A DNA stretch of 64,000 nucleotides from Saxidomus purpurata (Eukaryota; Mollusca; Bivalvia; Venerida; Veneridae). Positions within the stretch are counted from its first letter, which is position 1, and each line of letters begins with the position of its first letter. Below are positions 1-13,576 of this stretch, one piece after another. The stretch is from positions 30,771,634-30,835,633 of the forward strand of contig JAFMSR010000013.1 in assembly GCA_022818135.1 (NCBI GenBank). Reading direction: 5' to 3'. Under the pieces are notes generated by a model, which saw only the letters and a program-made list of their open reading frames with translations, was not told where the DNA came from and did no database searches. The position numbers were made by a program, and so were the translations under genes.

Positions 1-359
1 TATTTGATTTATAGGCCTGGACAGAAATATTTCTTTTTAAATAAGTTTACGAAATTATTGCAATATGCTGTCTAGTGAGAGTTTGCTTATATACTTCCTT
101 GTGCTAATATAAAGTCAAGGCGGGTAACATATATAACTGAAACTCTTGACACTCTTTTCCAGAATGGTATAAACACAATGTCAAACAAAAGCTGTTTGTA
201 AAACACGTATGCCCTCCTTGATGCAAAAGTTGTACATTGTACTATGAAAGGAACAGTTTTTAAAGTAAAGTCAGTGTTAAATTCGTGAAAATGGCATCTG
301 TAGAAATTGTAGAATAAAAAAATGAAAAAATAAAATAAAACAGCCATCTCCATAGAACA

Positions 360-1660
360 ATATTAGAATTTAACATTGACTTTAACCCTAGTGAAAAAAG
401 TCACCTTGACCGTTTCAGGTGTGTTCAATATTTTTTAGAAGTGACAATGACCTAAAAATATGTTTTTTTTCTGCTAAAAAACAATTTAAAACTAAAGAAA
501 AAAAAAGAAATTGAAAAAAGTATTTTTAGTTACTGTGACCTTGACCTAAAAAATTTTTGCTTTAGACAATTTTATGATAAAAAATGAAAAATTAAAAAAA
601 AATATTTTTAGTATTTTTTGATATTGACCTTAAATTTTTTTTTACTGAAAACAATTTAAAACTAAAAAAAAATAAATGCCAAAGTCTATTTTTAGAAGTG
701 ACCTTGACGTAAATTATTTTTTGGCGTAAATCAATTTTATAATAAAAAAAAATCGGAAAAAATCTATTTTTAGTAACAGTGACCCCCACCCTAACCCCCT
801 CGAAAAAAATTTTTTATTGCTTAAAACAAAATAAAAATTTAAAAGATAAAACATTTACATATCTTCCTCTCAATGCAAGCTACCTACACACTAAGTTTCA
901 TTGCAATTTGTCACTCATAACTCATGTTATACAGCGGAAACCATTTTTCTATTTTTAGTAAAAGTGACCTTGACCCTGATCCTAAACACCATAAATGCAC
1001 TACAAGCTTCTTCTCCCTGCAAACTACCTACAAACCAAATTTCGTTGCAATTGGTCACTCCTAACTTCAGTTATTGAGCGGAAACCATTCTACAATTCCG
1101 GGTCAATGTGACCTTGACCATTGACCTACTAATCTCAAAACGATTAGGGGTCCTCCTCCGGTTATGACCAACCTCCACATCACGTTTCAAGATGTTAGGC
1201 CCAAGCTCGAGTTATCGTTCGGAAACTGTTTTACAATTACTGGTCACCGTGACCTTGAAGTTTGACCTACTTATCTAAAAATAAATAGGGGTCATCTGCT
1301 TGTCATGACAAACCTCCACATTAAGTTTGAAGATGCTAGGTCCCAGCATTTTCAAGTTATCATCCGGAAAACGTTTTACTATTCCGGGCCACTGTGACCT
1401 TGACCTTTGACATACTGACCTAAAACCTATAGGGGTCCTCTGCTTGTCATGGCCACATCAAGTTTCAGGATCCTAGGCCCAAGGCTCAAGTGTTCTTGAG
1501 TTATCATCTGGAAACCAGTTGTTAGACGGATGGACAGACGGACGGACGGACGGATATTCCGACATACCGACCGATCGATCGACAGATCGACATCTGCAAA
1601 TCAATATACCGCTCTTCTTCGAAGGGGGGCAAAAAAATCCAAACGGTAAGATACATAGGT
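360..1660. repeat. Intron 2 dispersed repeat rich in TGACCTTGA words (unit 1)
   Basis: AT-rich sequence, then a block with many copies of 'gtgaccttgacctttgac'. It ends in a GGAC-type run and 'ccgacataccgaccgatcg'. It resembles repeats common in bivalve genomes, and its minus-strand translation gives recurring false open frames. No gene is seen from 1 to 2377. Confidence 0.75.
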
Positions 1661-1671
1661 TTGACGAGATT

Positions 1672-2150
1672 AGCAACAGACGATAGCAACATTCAACATC
1701 AATAGACGACAGCAACAGACGACAACAACAGACGACAGCAACAGACGACATCAACCGCAACAGACGACATCAACAGACGACAGCAACAGACGACATCAAC
1801 AGACAACAGCAACAGACGACAGCAACAGACGACAACAACAGACGACACACAACATAGAACATCAATAGACGACAGCAACAGACGACAATAACAGACGACA
1901 GCAACAGATGACATTAACCGCAATAGACCACAACAGCAGACGACATCAACCGCAACAGACGACAGCAACAGACGACATCAACCGCAACAGACGACAGTAA
2001 TAGACGACATCAACAACAATAGACGACAACAACAGACGACATCAATCGCAATAGACAACAACAACAGACGAAATTAACCGCAACAGACGACAGCAACAGA
2101 CGATATCAACTGCAACAGACGACAGTAACAGACGACATCAACAGACGACA
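1672..2150. repeat. Minisatellite of 'agcaacagacgac' type, intron 2 of gene A
   Basis: Roughly 480 bp of degenerate 12-15 bp units (CAACAGACGACA, with TCAACCG variants). The purine/cytosine bias leaves long false reading frames on both strands. Confidence 0.9.
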
Positions 2151-2377
2151 ATTTAATTTAATTTTTAATTTTCGCGATGATTTAATTTCTCTATTTTCGC
2201 GATTTTTCCACTTCACTAATTTAAAAATGTCACTCACAAATCATTTCACATTGATTTACTTTTAGAGAATTGTTCTTTCGCGAATTCAAAATTCACGAAT
2301 AAGTCTATCTACCCACAAGTCGCGAATATTTCGTCCCAAATTACCCAAATTACAGTATAAGATTTGCACTATTTCAG

Positions 2378-5300
2378 TATTGTTTCACAGAACAGACCGT
2401 GACAACAAGTGGTAACGTTGTGTACAACTCTGGGTGTGCTGTAGCATCGGTATATGGAATTCACATATATTTCTTAAGTTATTCCAGGCATTATTTGACC
2501 TATATTATAGATTACTACAAATCTCAGCGTACATTGTATATAAATACTACATTGACAAACGTAAAAGAAATTCCAAATTCAAATTATTTATTGATGTAGT
2601 GCTCTATCCCAGTCATGTAGACTTGTTTAGAATGCCTCTTCATACTGAATTGTTATCTTTAAATAAGGAAATACCATTAAAAGTATCACTCGCAACTCAT
2701 CAACGGAACCATTAAAGTTGATATGGTACATGTACAATAAGTAAGTTAACTGGTATACAGTCATAACGAAGTTCATTTTTTTCAGCGTTGCTCTTCTAGC
2801 CAATTACATTTGATCGGTAGAAGGTCAGTGCATTTTATGAGCAAACGTGTAACTGATATTTCCGTATGCACTGACTGTTGCCAGGAAGATTTTTGCAATA
2901 TGAAAGGATGCAGGACGCCAGGTATGCTGTTTACATGTATCATTATATATAACGTTCAGTAATTTAATACATGAATCTAATTGCAGATATACTAAATTCC
3001 ATATATTGGCAAATTAGCATCATCTTTAAACACACTTTTTTGTCGAGCCGCTTGCGAAAGCTCGATATAGTTGTCCAAATGGCGGTTCGGTGTCTGTGCG
3101 TGCGTGCGTGCGTGCGTGCGTGCGTCCGACATGCAAATTCAAGAATGACTTTGTCCGGAGCATATCTTCTTCATGCATGGAGGGATTTAATGTAACTTGG
3201 TACAAATGTTCACCACCATGAGGCGGAGTGTCATGCGCAAGAACCAGGTCCCTAGGTGTAAGGTTAAGATCACACTTAGAGGTTAAAGGTCAAATTCAAG
3301 AATATTTTTGTCCGGAGTATTTCTTCTTCATGCATGGAGGGATTTTGATGTAACTTGGCACAAATGTTCACCACCATGAGCTACCATTGTTTTATGTTCA
3401 CCACCATGAGCTACCCTTGTTTTTAGAATTACTTCCCTTTGTTGTTACTATAACTAGCTTATATTGTAACTTATTTATTACTGACCTTAGAGAAAAAAGA
3501 GACCACTTTTCCGTGGTACAACATACATGTTAGGAAATCATCTCTATCAGATCTCAGAATGTATTCATTAATTTTATACTTTTATTTGTATTATGTTTTG
3601 ATAGCAAATGCGAGATTTTAAAACGAGTCAAACCTTCAATAAAAAAGCTTTTTCATTAGCAACGATTACAATTTCTTACATTACAGTGGCCTGTATTTTA
3701 CACTGCTAACCCAATTATGTTAATAAAATACATGTATATTACAGTTATTACAACATATTTGATTTATCAAATGAATCTTGTTTTTACAGAGGTTCCAATT
3801 GGACAGCGAGGGCCTTATTGTTTTAATTGTGATACAATGCAGGATCCGAACAATTGTAAAAGAGTATCTCATTGTGCTAAAGACGAAGTAAGGACTTATT
3901 TCTGTTTTAAAACCGTTGAATCAGATATGAGACTACACTATCTTATATCAAACACTGTAAATTGAATTATATTCACGCTGATTTATATTTCTCTATTTTC
4001 ACGAATTTCCCACTTCGTTAATTTAAACATCTCGTGAAAGATTTATTTCACGTAGATCTATTAGAGAATCCATTCACAGATAAGTATGTCCTCTCACAAA
4101 TCGCGAAATTTTCGTCTCGCGAAAAGAGCCCAACTTATAGTAGTACTTGATCATTGTCTTAAATATCAATACAGAGAAAAACGTTATATTCTGTTATATT
4201 TGATAGACAATTCCTCCGGCTTGCAGTAATTTTGACATGTTTCAGCTTTGTGTAACGTACTCCGAGGACACAGGTGGTAGCCTCCGAGATGCAAACATAA
4301 GAAGTCGTTGTGCAAAACAGTCGGTAAATTAAGTAGTTTATTTATTAATTCATTAATAAGTTTTTGTATGCACATAAATCACTTTGAGATATGTGCCTGT
4401 TATATTGCTAGATAAGAACAGAAAAAGCAAAAAGCATCATTATGACATGTATAGCATGTACTTAAAACACGAGGAATAGTAGAGGATATTTTTAGCCAAA
4501 AATGGTAAATAAAGGAACTACGTCATTCAGAAATGATTTTTGGTGTGTGCAATCTATACAATGTGTCGAGTTCACTACCCGGAATCTACTAAAATCTGCT
4601 GGTGTGTTTCAATTTTTGGGTAAAACGTTGAAAAATTGAAACAAAATTGGGGATTTCTGGAATCCATTAATAGCATGATTACTTTACCTCTGAGGAGGTC
4701 AGGACTTTGTAATTTTGTACTTTTAAATTAGTATGCCATCTAGTATTTAGATACAGATTTGTCTTATCTTTGCGCTACCCCCTGGCAATAATATTCAGTC
4801 TGTTGAATGTGGCCAGTATCCGGTTGCAGTAGTAGTAGAAGTTATGTGTTAAGCATGTGACGGTTCTTTTCTCAAAGGCCAGTGACTGCTTGCAAAGGTA
4901 AGATTTTTCACGGATTTGCAAAAAGTCCATGCTTTTCTTAGCATATTGCATATTACTGACCTGTTACGGAACCTTAATACGAAATAATGATAGATATCTC
5001 TGTTATTCACTATGTGGAATATGGTTCTTTAATTCCCAGAAATGACTACACATTTAAAACCTTTGCCCTAAACCATACTTTTTGTGTCGCCCTTTCGGAG
5101 AAAACGCGATATATACATGATTCGCGTTGTCCGTCTGCTCGTCACAAAAACTTTACGTTGGCTATAACTTTGCCATTTCTTAAGACAAAGTGTAAAAGCA
5201 CGACACAAGTGTTCCACTGAACACTTATCTAGTTTAATCAAATCTGCTGAACTAGAACTAGATATATAAATAGATGTATATAACATTCACTGTAACACAA

Positions 5301-8300
5301 GAACGCGGTTTGGTAACTAAATTTAATGTCCTTTTAAACATTTATTTAGTCAGAATTTTACACAATGAGGTAATATATTGCATCTTAATGTAAAAAAACA
5401 CTAAATAAAACTAAAAATATACAAAACTTAATGCGACATGATAAAACTGGATCAATATTACCAAAACATTTTTGGCGGCCATCTTTGATTTTGGCAGCCA
5501 TATTTAATTTTTAGTGCGTGAGTGTGTGTCTTAATAACAGGTTAGACACTGAACTAGCATTGTGCAAAGTTTTTACCTCTACAGATGATAAAGAAAAAAA
5601 TTCGGATTCTAGATATTCTTTTATTTATAGTTTTCAAACCCTCCCCGGCCAAAAAAAGGGATTTCGCACCAGCAGATTTTATTCTGGTATGTAAGCTCGT
5701 ATTAAGTTACATATCATAAAATTATTTATGTAGGATTTTATTCCCCAGTGTTTCAAAAATACCCTCTTCTAGATGTTTTGTAAATATTGTAAAATTTCTG
5801 TAACGTTCATGGTAAAGCAGTTACCATTATTAAACTTGCTGGCGACTAACCACCAACGGCTATATCAGACCATGCTTGTGTTCAACCCTTCGATCTCCCG
5901 CTCTCAAGAAGGGTGCCTAAACCACTCGACCAAGGGAGACGGTGTGATGTCACCTGACGTTTTAACAAAATCAAATATAATACAATGTACGCAGAGTAGT
6001 GATTTTTCCTGCTTGTGTACCAAAACCAATGTCCATACTGAATGGTGAGAAACAAACTTAAATGAACGTTTCACTACAGACCACCAATTTAGAAAGTTTT
6101 CAAATTGACGAATATGCGTGCTTCACATGTTATACTTGTGATACATACGCGTTTATAAATACTTTGGGCTTACTGTTTGTTTGCAAAACCCCCTGACAAA
6201 CTTATTCTCGTACTAAGATAAAATAACATATAAGAATGTTTTGCAAACAGATAACATCGATAGTTTTGACAGGTCTATGGTAGAAAAGGCAGTAAAGCAA
6301 AAAAATTGTCGGCCTCATACATCATGTCATTTTCAATTTCAGACATGTGATACAATATCACAGGTATCTCACAGTCATACATGTGCACCTAACTGCTGTA
6401 AAACAGATTTTTGTAACGACCGGTGTGGCAAAATACAAAATACCGGCATGACTACACAGCCTTCACAAACAACGCCGTCGTCACCAAGTATGAGTTCAGT
6501 TAACCCCTTTATACATAGCTTTTAACAATAGAATCTTCCGAATTTCAATTTTGGCGAGTCTATTAATTTAAATATTGTTGTTGTTCAAAATTGTGATCTA
6601 AAAAGTTAAAAATTAAATCCTCAACAGACGACAATTTTAGTCGTCTGCTTCGAAATAGTAATATATTGAAATAAACACTCGTCATCATATAGAGGATAAT
6701 TGTTGGTTTTGATGTACTACCACGTTATATTTTCGCCGAGTGGGCACCAAAATTGATATATAATTTTCACGAGTGGCGCAGTTACGAGTGAAAATAACTG
6801 CTTTTGGTGTTCACCTGTGAAATTAACGTGATAATACATCCACACAAACATCTTTTTCTGTTTATTTTAAGTGTTTAAAACTCTACTTTTGTTGAGTTTC
6901 TTTAATGAAATGTTGAAAACAAACTTAATTGTACGTTTTCAAATATAATTATAAAAAGCATCTTCTTTCACTACAGTCAAATTATATATAAATATTGAAT
7001 GTCTCTTACTTACACCATTGTTTTGCTAGATACAATAGTCATGTTCTTGAAGTTTGTTAATTAATACTGCACACACTAGTTAATAAGTTAATTTTCACTA
7101 GTATATCCTTTAAACGCCTGTAACGTAATAAACGGTATACGCGGGTTAAGACAGGTTTGGCCTTCCATAGAAGTGACAGTAACCGTATGGAACACGTTTT
7201 GTCTATATGAATTTAAAGGCTATGCCGACAGCGCTCCTGAATGTTGAAATCTCAGACGTCCGAGGCAAATGCTGACACTTTAAGACAACCTTGAAAATCA
7301 CAATTTTACCAGTTTTGAAAATTTTCATTTTACCAACATTCGCGTACAGGCCCCTGTGGGATAGTGTCCACGCGCAGGTTAGCAGACAGGGTGACCCCTG
7401 CGCGTGACCTCTGTAGGTGGGCCAATGGAAATTTTACTTTCATGTTACAGCTCAATCTATTTGCTGACGTATACAACACGCGCAGTAAACCGAAAGTAGC
7501 ATAACGTGATGTACAGTGTTTACAAAAACACATGCATGTGAGTAACAAAATATGCCGGTGTGCAAAGGATATACGATATTTAGTGTATATACTGGTTGTT
7601 TAACAATTAAAAACAGTTTCTCTAGTTTGATATGCATGTATGTGTGATTTTCCCCACGTGAACCTGTACAAATCTATTTTTTTTTCAAGATTCTGTTTGG
7701 TTTAAATGAATGTGAATTGCAATGTTTTCTTTGTTGTTATGATGACCACATAGTATTATAAGCTGTTGTCTTAATGTGTTACCTTCAGAAAACAAAGACA
7801 TTTGAGTCACATGAATAGGCATTTCGTATTCTATATTATTTTTACACACATCTAAAGGATCAGCTTTCCTGCTTTCTCGTGTTGTAAGATTTTATACAAC
7901 CAACTGCATTGACATTTTTAATGATGTATTAATAAACCAGTAGATTCTAGATATAGTAAAATGTAAATAAAAAAATGATATAGATATCTGAAATAATAAT
8001 AATAATACATACTGTAAATCACGTTGAATTCACACTTCAAAAAGTTCGCGAGTTTAGATCTCCGGGAAAATTCACGAGACCATGAATTCGCGATCCCGCT
8101 GGTTCACACTGTTGGGACAACATCGATCATTTCTGGATAACTTAGAATTAGCGATATTATAAATTCGCGAAGGAATATTCTCGCGAAAAAATACAAAAAA
8201 CAACCACGCGAAAATAAATTTCTTGCGATTTTTTATGATTTACAGAAGTATTATCAAAATTCAGAAACGCATTTTTGCATATTGTTTCTCTCAGGGTCTA

Positions 8301-10015
8301 CTGTTCCACCGCTTGGCAATTTACATACGACTACTTCAAATAAAGCAACGTTTCACTGTGATACACATGGCGGTTATATTCATTTACACACCTGGAATGT
8401 ACAGCTCTGTGTTCATCCAGTTCTTAATCATGTAACATGGCATGATGCACGCAAAGCATGTATGATGGAAGGTGGGAACCTGGTTGTCTTAGATACTCAC
8501 GACAAAGCGATGTTGTTAAAAAATGAACTCCAGGCCAGTATGTAGCCTTTTTACACATTGAAATGACTTAACACAGCTGTAATATATAAACATGTATAAC
8601 GACTCCGGATATAAGGAACAAATTTTCTCTGCCCGAATTTTTTTATGCTCCCCTTCGAAGAGGCGGGGTTATATTGCTTTGAACAGGTCGGTTGGTCGGT
8701 CAGTGTGTCTGTCGTTTGGTCGGTACAGAATGGTTTCCGGCCTACAACAATTAAACTTAATGTGCAGGTTGATCACCACCAGTAAACGATTGACCAGCAT
8801 ATGACCGCTAATAATTTTTAGGTCAGTAGGTCCAAGGTCAAGGTCACAGTGACCCGGAATTAGTCGATCGGTAGAGAACCGTTTCCGGACGATAACTTAA
8901 GAACGCGTTGGCCTACAATCCTCAAACTTGGTGTGCAATTGATCATCACCAGTAAGTGACCCCTGTTGATTTTGAAGACAGTAGGTCAAAAGTCAAGATC
9001 ACAATGACCTGGATAAGTAAAACGGTTTCCGGACGATTACCCGAGAACGCGCAGGCCTAGCATCTTGAAACTTGGTGTGGAGGTTTGTCATGACCAGCAA
9101 ATGGCCCATATTGATTTTGTGGTCAGTTCGTCACATGCATTTGTTTTTTAAGCCAAATCTTTTTAAAGCTAATAGTTTTTTGTAAATCAAAAATTGTTGT
9201 AATTTTAAGGCAAAAAATGTATTTCTTTTTCAACATTACTGATTGCATCAAAGGGCGCAAAGGTATTTCATAAACAGCTCTTGTCTTTATGTATTTTATA
9301 TGAAAATGATAAACAGCTCTTGTCTTTATTTATTTTATATGAAAATGATATATAGATATAAAAAATTATCAAATTTAAATGGTCCCAATGAGTTCGTTAA
9401 AACGGAGTTTACTGTATATTATTGTGCCACTGTAAATTTGGTACTTTTCGCATGAAGAAAATTTCGCAATTTGTTTGCAGACAGATATTTTATGCTCGCG
9501 AAAGCAGAATTCTCTAACAGTAATTTTATTCACTATATGTAAAATTAATGTTTCACAAGATTTTTAATTAGCGAAGTGGGAAATTCGGAAAATCGCAAAA
9601 TAGCGACAACTAATTCATCCCAAATATAACTCAATTTATAGTACCTTGTATAGACGGCCTAAATTAATAATTATGTATAAATAACATTTTAATTTGCTTG
9701 TAGATACAATTATCTATGTTACACTTTGCGAGGAACTTTATGCCAAACAAAACAAAATAAAAACATGCTATCATCGTTTTAGATCATGGCCAACATGCCT
9801 ACTGGATAGGAGCAAAAGACGTCCATCACAACAACCATTTCACATGGGTAAATCACCAACCCGTTGATACTTCAGGAGCCGACTGGGATGTCAATCAACC
9901 TGACAATTTCCACTTTGGCGAGGACCAAGACTGCGTTGGGATGCTACCAAATAATTACCTTTGGCACGATATGAATTGTATTCATAAATATATTAATTAT
10001 ATATGTGAAAAATAA
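2378..10015 (+). CDS. Gene A: secreted Ly6/uPAR x2 + C-type lectin protein (5' end outside window)
   Basis: Seven of nine coding exons lie here: 2378-2449, 2786-2921, 3790-3887, 4246-4323, 6343-6487, 8295-8537 and 9783-10015 (TAA). Every exon has AG before and GT after it, and the phases agree (0, 0, 1, 0, 0, 1, 1). Exons 3-4 give the last two thirds of three-finger domain 1, ending in a CTDCCQEDFCN motif. Exons 5-7 give domain 2, starting YCFNCDT and ending NCCKTDFCN, the Cys-Cys...Cys-Asn signature of Ly6/uPAR domains. Exon 7 adds a Thr/Ser/Pro linker. Exons 8-9 encode a C-type lectin domain with six cysteines, a WIGA motif, a QPD motif (galactose-type in the family) and WHD in place of the usual WND. 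With exons 1-2 modelled on B and C, the protein would be about 388 residues. AATAAA overlaps the stop. The window opens 8 bases into intron 2. Likely secreted; the ligand is unknown. Confidence 0.88.
3037..3422. repeat. Intron 4 dispersed repeat with GTGC tetranucleotide run (unit 1)
   Basis: Starts 'ttgtcgagccgcttgcgaaagctcga'-like (a short inverted GAGC/GCTC pair), then a (GTGC)n run at 3095-3124. Degenerate repeats of 'cttcatgcatggagggattt' and 'caaatgttcaccaccatgag' follow. It occurs in all three genes at the same intron position, so it predates the triplication. Confidence 0.75.
7107..7568. mobile_element. Intron 7 insertion present in A and B, absent from C
   Basis: A ~460-bp segment starting CCTTTAAACGCCTG and ending GTGTGCAAAGG, so its ends form a short CCTTT/AAAGG inverted pair. 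Flanks read 'agtatat' on the left and 'atatacgatattt' on the right. Gene C runs through this site without it (near 52620). This suggests a short-TIR non-autonomous element; no coding capacity is seen. Confidence 0.55.
8620..9180. repeat. Intron 8 repeat related to the intron 2 block (gene A)
   Basis: Reads 'ctccccttcgaagaggcggg', then 'ggtcggttggtcggtc' and several 'aaggtcacagtgacc' words. This is the reverse-complement sense of the family in intron 2, which ends in 'cttcttcgaagg'. B has lost this segment. Confidence 0.65.
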
Positions 10016-10041
10016 ATAATAATTGGTTTCAAGATAAATAT

Positions 10042-11187
10042 AACAAGAGGGCCCTATATCGCTCACCTTGGTACAAGTCTACTTGCTTGGTGGAAGATCA
10101 CTAGATAATGTTATATACCAAATAAGTTTTCCTATATACGCCTTTGTAAAACAAATGATCCCCCCGGGCAAGGTCAATTTTGACCCCAGGGGCACAATTT
10201 GAACAAACTTTGAAGAGGTCTACTAGGAAATGCTACATGCCAAATATCTAAGCTCTAGGCCTTGTGGTTTCAGAGAAAAAGATTTTTTAAAGTTTTTGCT
10301 ATAATTTTATAAGCCTATGTAAAACTAAGTGACCCCCGGTGCGAGGTCAATTTTGACCCGGGGGTCATAATTTGAAAAATCTTGGTAGAGGTCCACTAGC
10401 CAATGTTACATGCCAAATATCTAAGCTCTAGGCCTTGTGGTTTCAAAGAAGAAGATTTTTAAAGTTTTTCCTATATATTCCTATGCAAAACTAAGTGACC
10501 ATCCCCGCGGGGTCAATTTTGCCCCGGGGGTCATAATTTGAACAATCTTGGTAGAGGTCCACTAGCCAATGCTACATGCCAAATATCTAAGCTCTAGGCA
10601 TTGTGGTTTCAGAGAAGAAGATTTTTAAATTTTTTTCCTATATATTCCTATGCAAAACTAAGTGACCACCCCGCGGGGTCAATTTTGAACCGGGGGTCAT
10701 AATTTGAAAAATCTTGGTAGAGGTCCACTAGAAAATGATACATGCCAAATATCTTAGCTCTAGGCCCTGTGGTTTCAGACAAGAAGATTTTAAATTTTTT
10801 TCCTATATATTCCTATGCAAAAACTAAGTGCCCACCCGCGCGAGGTCAATTTTGACCCGAGGGTCATAATTTGAACAATCTTGGTAGAGGTCTACTAGAC
10901 AATGCTACATGCCAAATATCTAAGCTCTAGGCATTGTGGTTTCAGAGAAGAAGATTTTTAAAGTTTTTCCTATTTGTTGCCATAGCAACCAGAGTTCTGC
11001 ATGGAATGGAATTCTTTGAACAATTTTGGTAGAGCTTCATGCAAGGAACATTCCTGCATAGTTTTATCAACATTGACCTAGAGGTTTCAGAGGAGATATC
11101 ATTTGAATCAAAATGTTGACGGACGACGGACGACGGACAATCATCGATTAGAAAAGCTCACCCTGGCGTAGCCAGGTGAGCTAAAAA
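10042..11187. mobile_element. Non-autonomous element with ~168-bp tandem core (A only)
   Basis: Begins 'acaagagggccctatatcgc' and ends 'ccaggtgagctaaaa'. The core has five units of about 166-173 bp, with 'ggtcaattttgacc' recurring near 10171, 10344, 10511, 10677 and 10843. A GGACGACGGAC run and a hairpin (AGCTCACC ... GGTGAGCT) close the 3' end. Sister copies show the empty site 'gataaatatacaaatatctt'. The structure resembles the pearl/HINE class of mollusc elements; that assignment is an inference. Confidence 0.65.
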
Positions 11188-11449
11188 TATCTTCAGATTC
11201 TTATCTATGCCTTTTTTATAGTGATAAAAAAATGGATTTGGATCCAGTGGGAAAAAAATGGCAGCGTTAGTACACAGAACTGCTTCTCACTACAGTGCCA
11301 AGCATTTAAATTTGTACAGCATCCCCCCACCCTCCCAAACAAAACCCCGCACACACACAAATTTGTATAATTTTTCGGTATCACTAGAGTACTCGGTGTT
11401 TTGATCTGTCACCAATAATGGATTAACAATGTCCTTTTGACATATGTAA

Positions 11450-12530
11450 CGTAAACAAGAAAACCACGATAGCGCTATATCGCTCACCTGAGTATCATTT
11501 AATTTTAAAACACGAATGTAAGTAAAAATGTCACATTCAAGGTCAGTCATAGGAATTTTGGAAATTAGCTTGCAAAACTGCACAAATAGTTTTAATTTCA
11601 TCTCTCTAGCTTGAAAAAAAACCTCGAGACGAGAGATCGAGGTCAATGCCAATCAAGGCCAAAGTTGAAATCTGCATTCAAAGTTGTACATATGGTTCAA
11701 TTTTATTTGCTGTAGCTACAAACACAGGAAAGTATGTGAGTAGGTTAAGGTCAGTCAATGCTGAAGTTGAAATATATATGCAAAAATGTAAACATGGTCC
11801 AAATTTTATTGATGTAGCTTAAAAAACAGAAAGTACGTCAGTAGGTCAAAGTCAATCAATGTCAAAATATAAATATGCAGGCAAAACTATCCATATAGTT
11901 CGAATTTCACTGCTGTAGCTTAAAACCAAACAAGAAAGCAGGTCAATAGGCCAAGTGCCAAATATCTAAGCTAAAGGCCTTTAGATGTGGAGAAAAAGAT
12001 TTTAAAAAACCTATATAAATCTATTTAAAGTTTTGACCCGGAATATGAACAATCTTTCTATAGGATTACTACACGATGCTGCATTCAACATGTCTAAGCT
12101 CTGGGCCTTGTGGTTTAAGAGAAGATTTTAAAAAAAAGTTTTCACTATAATTATAAGCCTATGTAAAGTCAAGTGACCCGCGGGACGGGCTAGGTTTAAT
12201 CCGGGGGTCCTGATTTAAAAATGCTGGTAGAGTCTCACTAGACAATGCTACATGCCAAATATCTAGACTCTCGGCCTTGTATTTTCAGAGAAAATTTGAA
12301 AAGTTTTCCTATAGAAACCAATATAAAATTAAGTGACCCACAGGGCGCGGTCGATTTTGACACGGGTATCATGATCTGAATCTTAGTAGAAGTCCACTAG
12401 ACAAATCTACATGCCAAAATATCTAAGCTCTGGACCCTCCGAGAAGTTTCCATTGTTTACAAACATGTATATATAACCACAAGGGCGGGGTCAATTTTGA
12501 CCCTAGGGACATGATTTTCACAAACGACGG
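11450..12530. repeat. Conserved non-coding downstream block (unit 1)
   Basis: Shared by all three units (also 34965-36400 and 56985-58440). Contains 'ctatatcgctcacctgag' and degenerate 'gccaaatatctaagct' and 'aagtcaagtgaccc' words, so it is an old relative of the tandem-core family. I see no gene in it. Confidence 0.6.
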
Positions 12531-12584
12531 GGGTATTAATCGAATATTTTCAATAAAAAATATGCATGTAAAAGCAAGCCGAGC

Positions 12585-12785
12585 GCGACTTTCTGGACAG
12601 GGTGACCCCAGCGCTTGACCTCTGAAAGTTGACCAATGAAAATCCTTCTTTCGTTTCAAAAGATGGCATTTTACGATTGTATACAATACATCCGGATAAG
12701 TCGAAAATAGCGTGACATTACGTCCTTTTTTTCAAAGTAAACGTGTGTCTTTCGCGTGTGTATCAAAATACGTCTTGCACAGCAT
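12585..12785. repeat. Diverged copy of part of the intron 7 insertion
   Basis: 'ggacagggtgaccccagcgc', 'tgacctctga', 'gaccaatgaaaa' and 'atagcgtgacattacg' line up in order with 7380-7520 ('agacagggtgacccctgcgc', 'gggccaatgg', 'gtagcataacgtgatg'). Found only in unit 1 at this place. Confidence 0.5.
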
Positions 12786-13576
12786 TACTTTTACATGCAC
12801 AAAGTTCTAAAACTTGCTTTTTCTACTGTTTTGCTTAAATGATTTGCTTTAATTCGTTTTTCTTGATCGCATGCTTGTAACAAGCCATGATCATAATTAA
12901 TTCTTGTGACACTGTGATGATCCTACAGGGATTTATGATTTTAATGGTTGTAAAATATGATTAACAATTCTTGTAAAAGATGAAATGATTTAAAGTGAAA
13001 TGTATAAAATATGTTATCTTTTAGGTGAGTGAGTGAATGAGTGAACAATTACATCAATTGTGAAAAGAAATAATGATTGAGTGAAAATTGAAATAAAACA
13101 TTATTTTCTAATCATTATACAGTTGTTTTTAACATACCTTTAACTGTGTTATGATTTCACAATTAAATGAATACTTTTTCCTCCTTTCTACCAGTCCTTA
13201 TTACGTGCACTTGGGGATAACTTGTAGTACATGTTAAGAAACCGAGTACATTCGGTAGCCACTGTGTTTCGTGGCCAATGACCGACTCGGAGGCAGTACT
13301 TAAGTTTCTGTGGAACAGTACAGTAAAATAGCCACCGTGTTTGTAAAGAGTTTTAAGTGTCAATAGAACCTAATTCACAATATGCAGAAAGTCAACAAAT
13401 ACCGTACCCATTTTATTACAATATGATCATACATGCATTACCAGATCTATATGCCTATTTCTTCTCTCTAAAATTTCTACACATATTATCATTTGCATTG
13501 CATGGTATTACAAAATCGTTAGAATATGGATATAAATATAATGATCGTTATTATCCTAGTTTAATAGTCATGTAAT

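Noticed and set aside
1699..1968. Cysteine/leucine-rich minus-strand frames over the intron 2 arrays (also 24018-24438 and 46452-46745)
   Set aside because: They arise from the CAACAGACGACA minisatellite read in reverse; copy number and frame change between units.
6110..6200. A conserved CxxCYTCDT-like stretch in intron 6 resembling the start of a third three-finger domain
   Set aside because: No matching acceptor/donor in the required phase, and similarity between units is no higher than for the rest of the intron. Possibly a relict.
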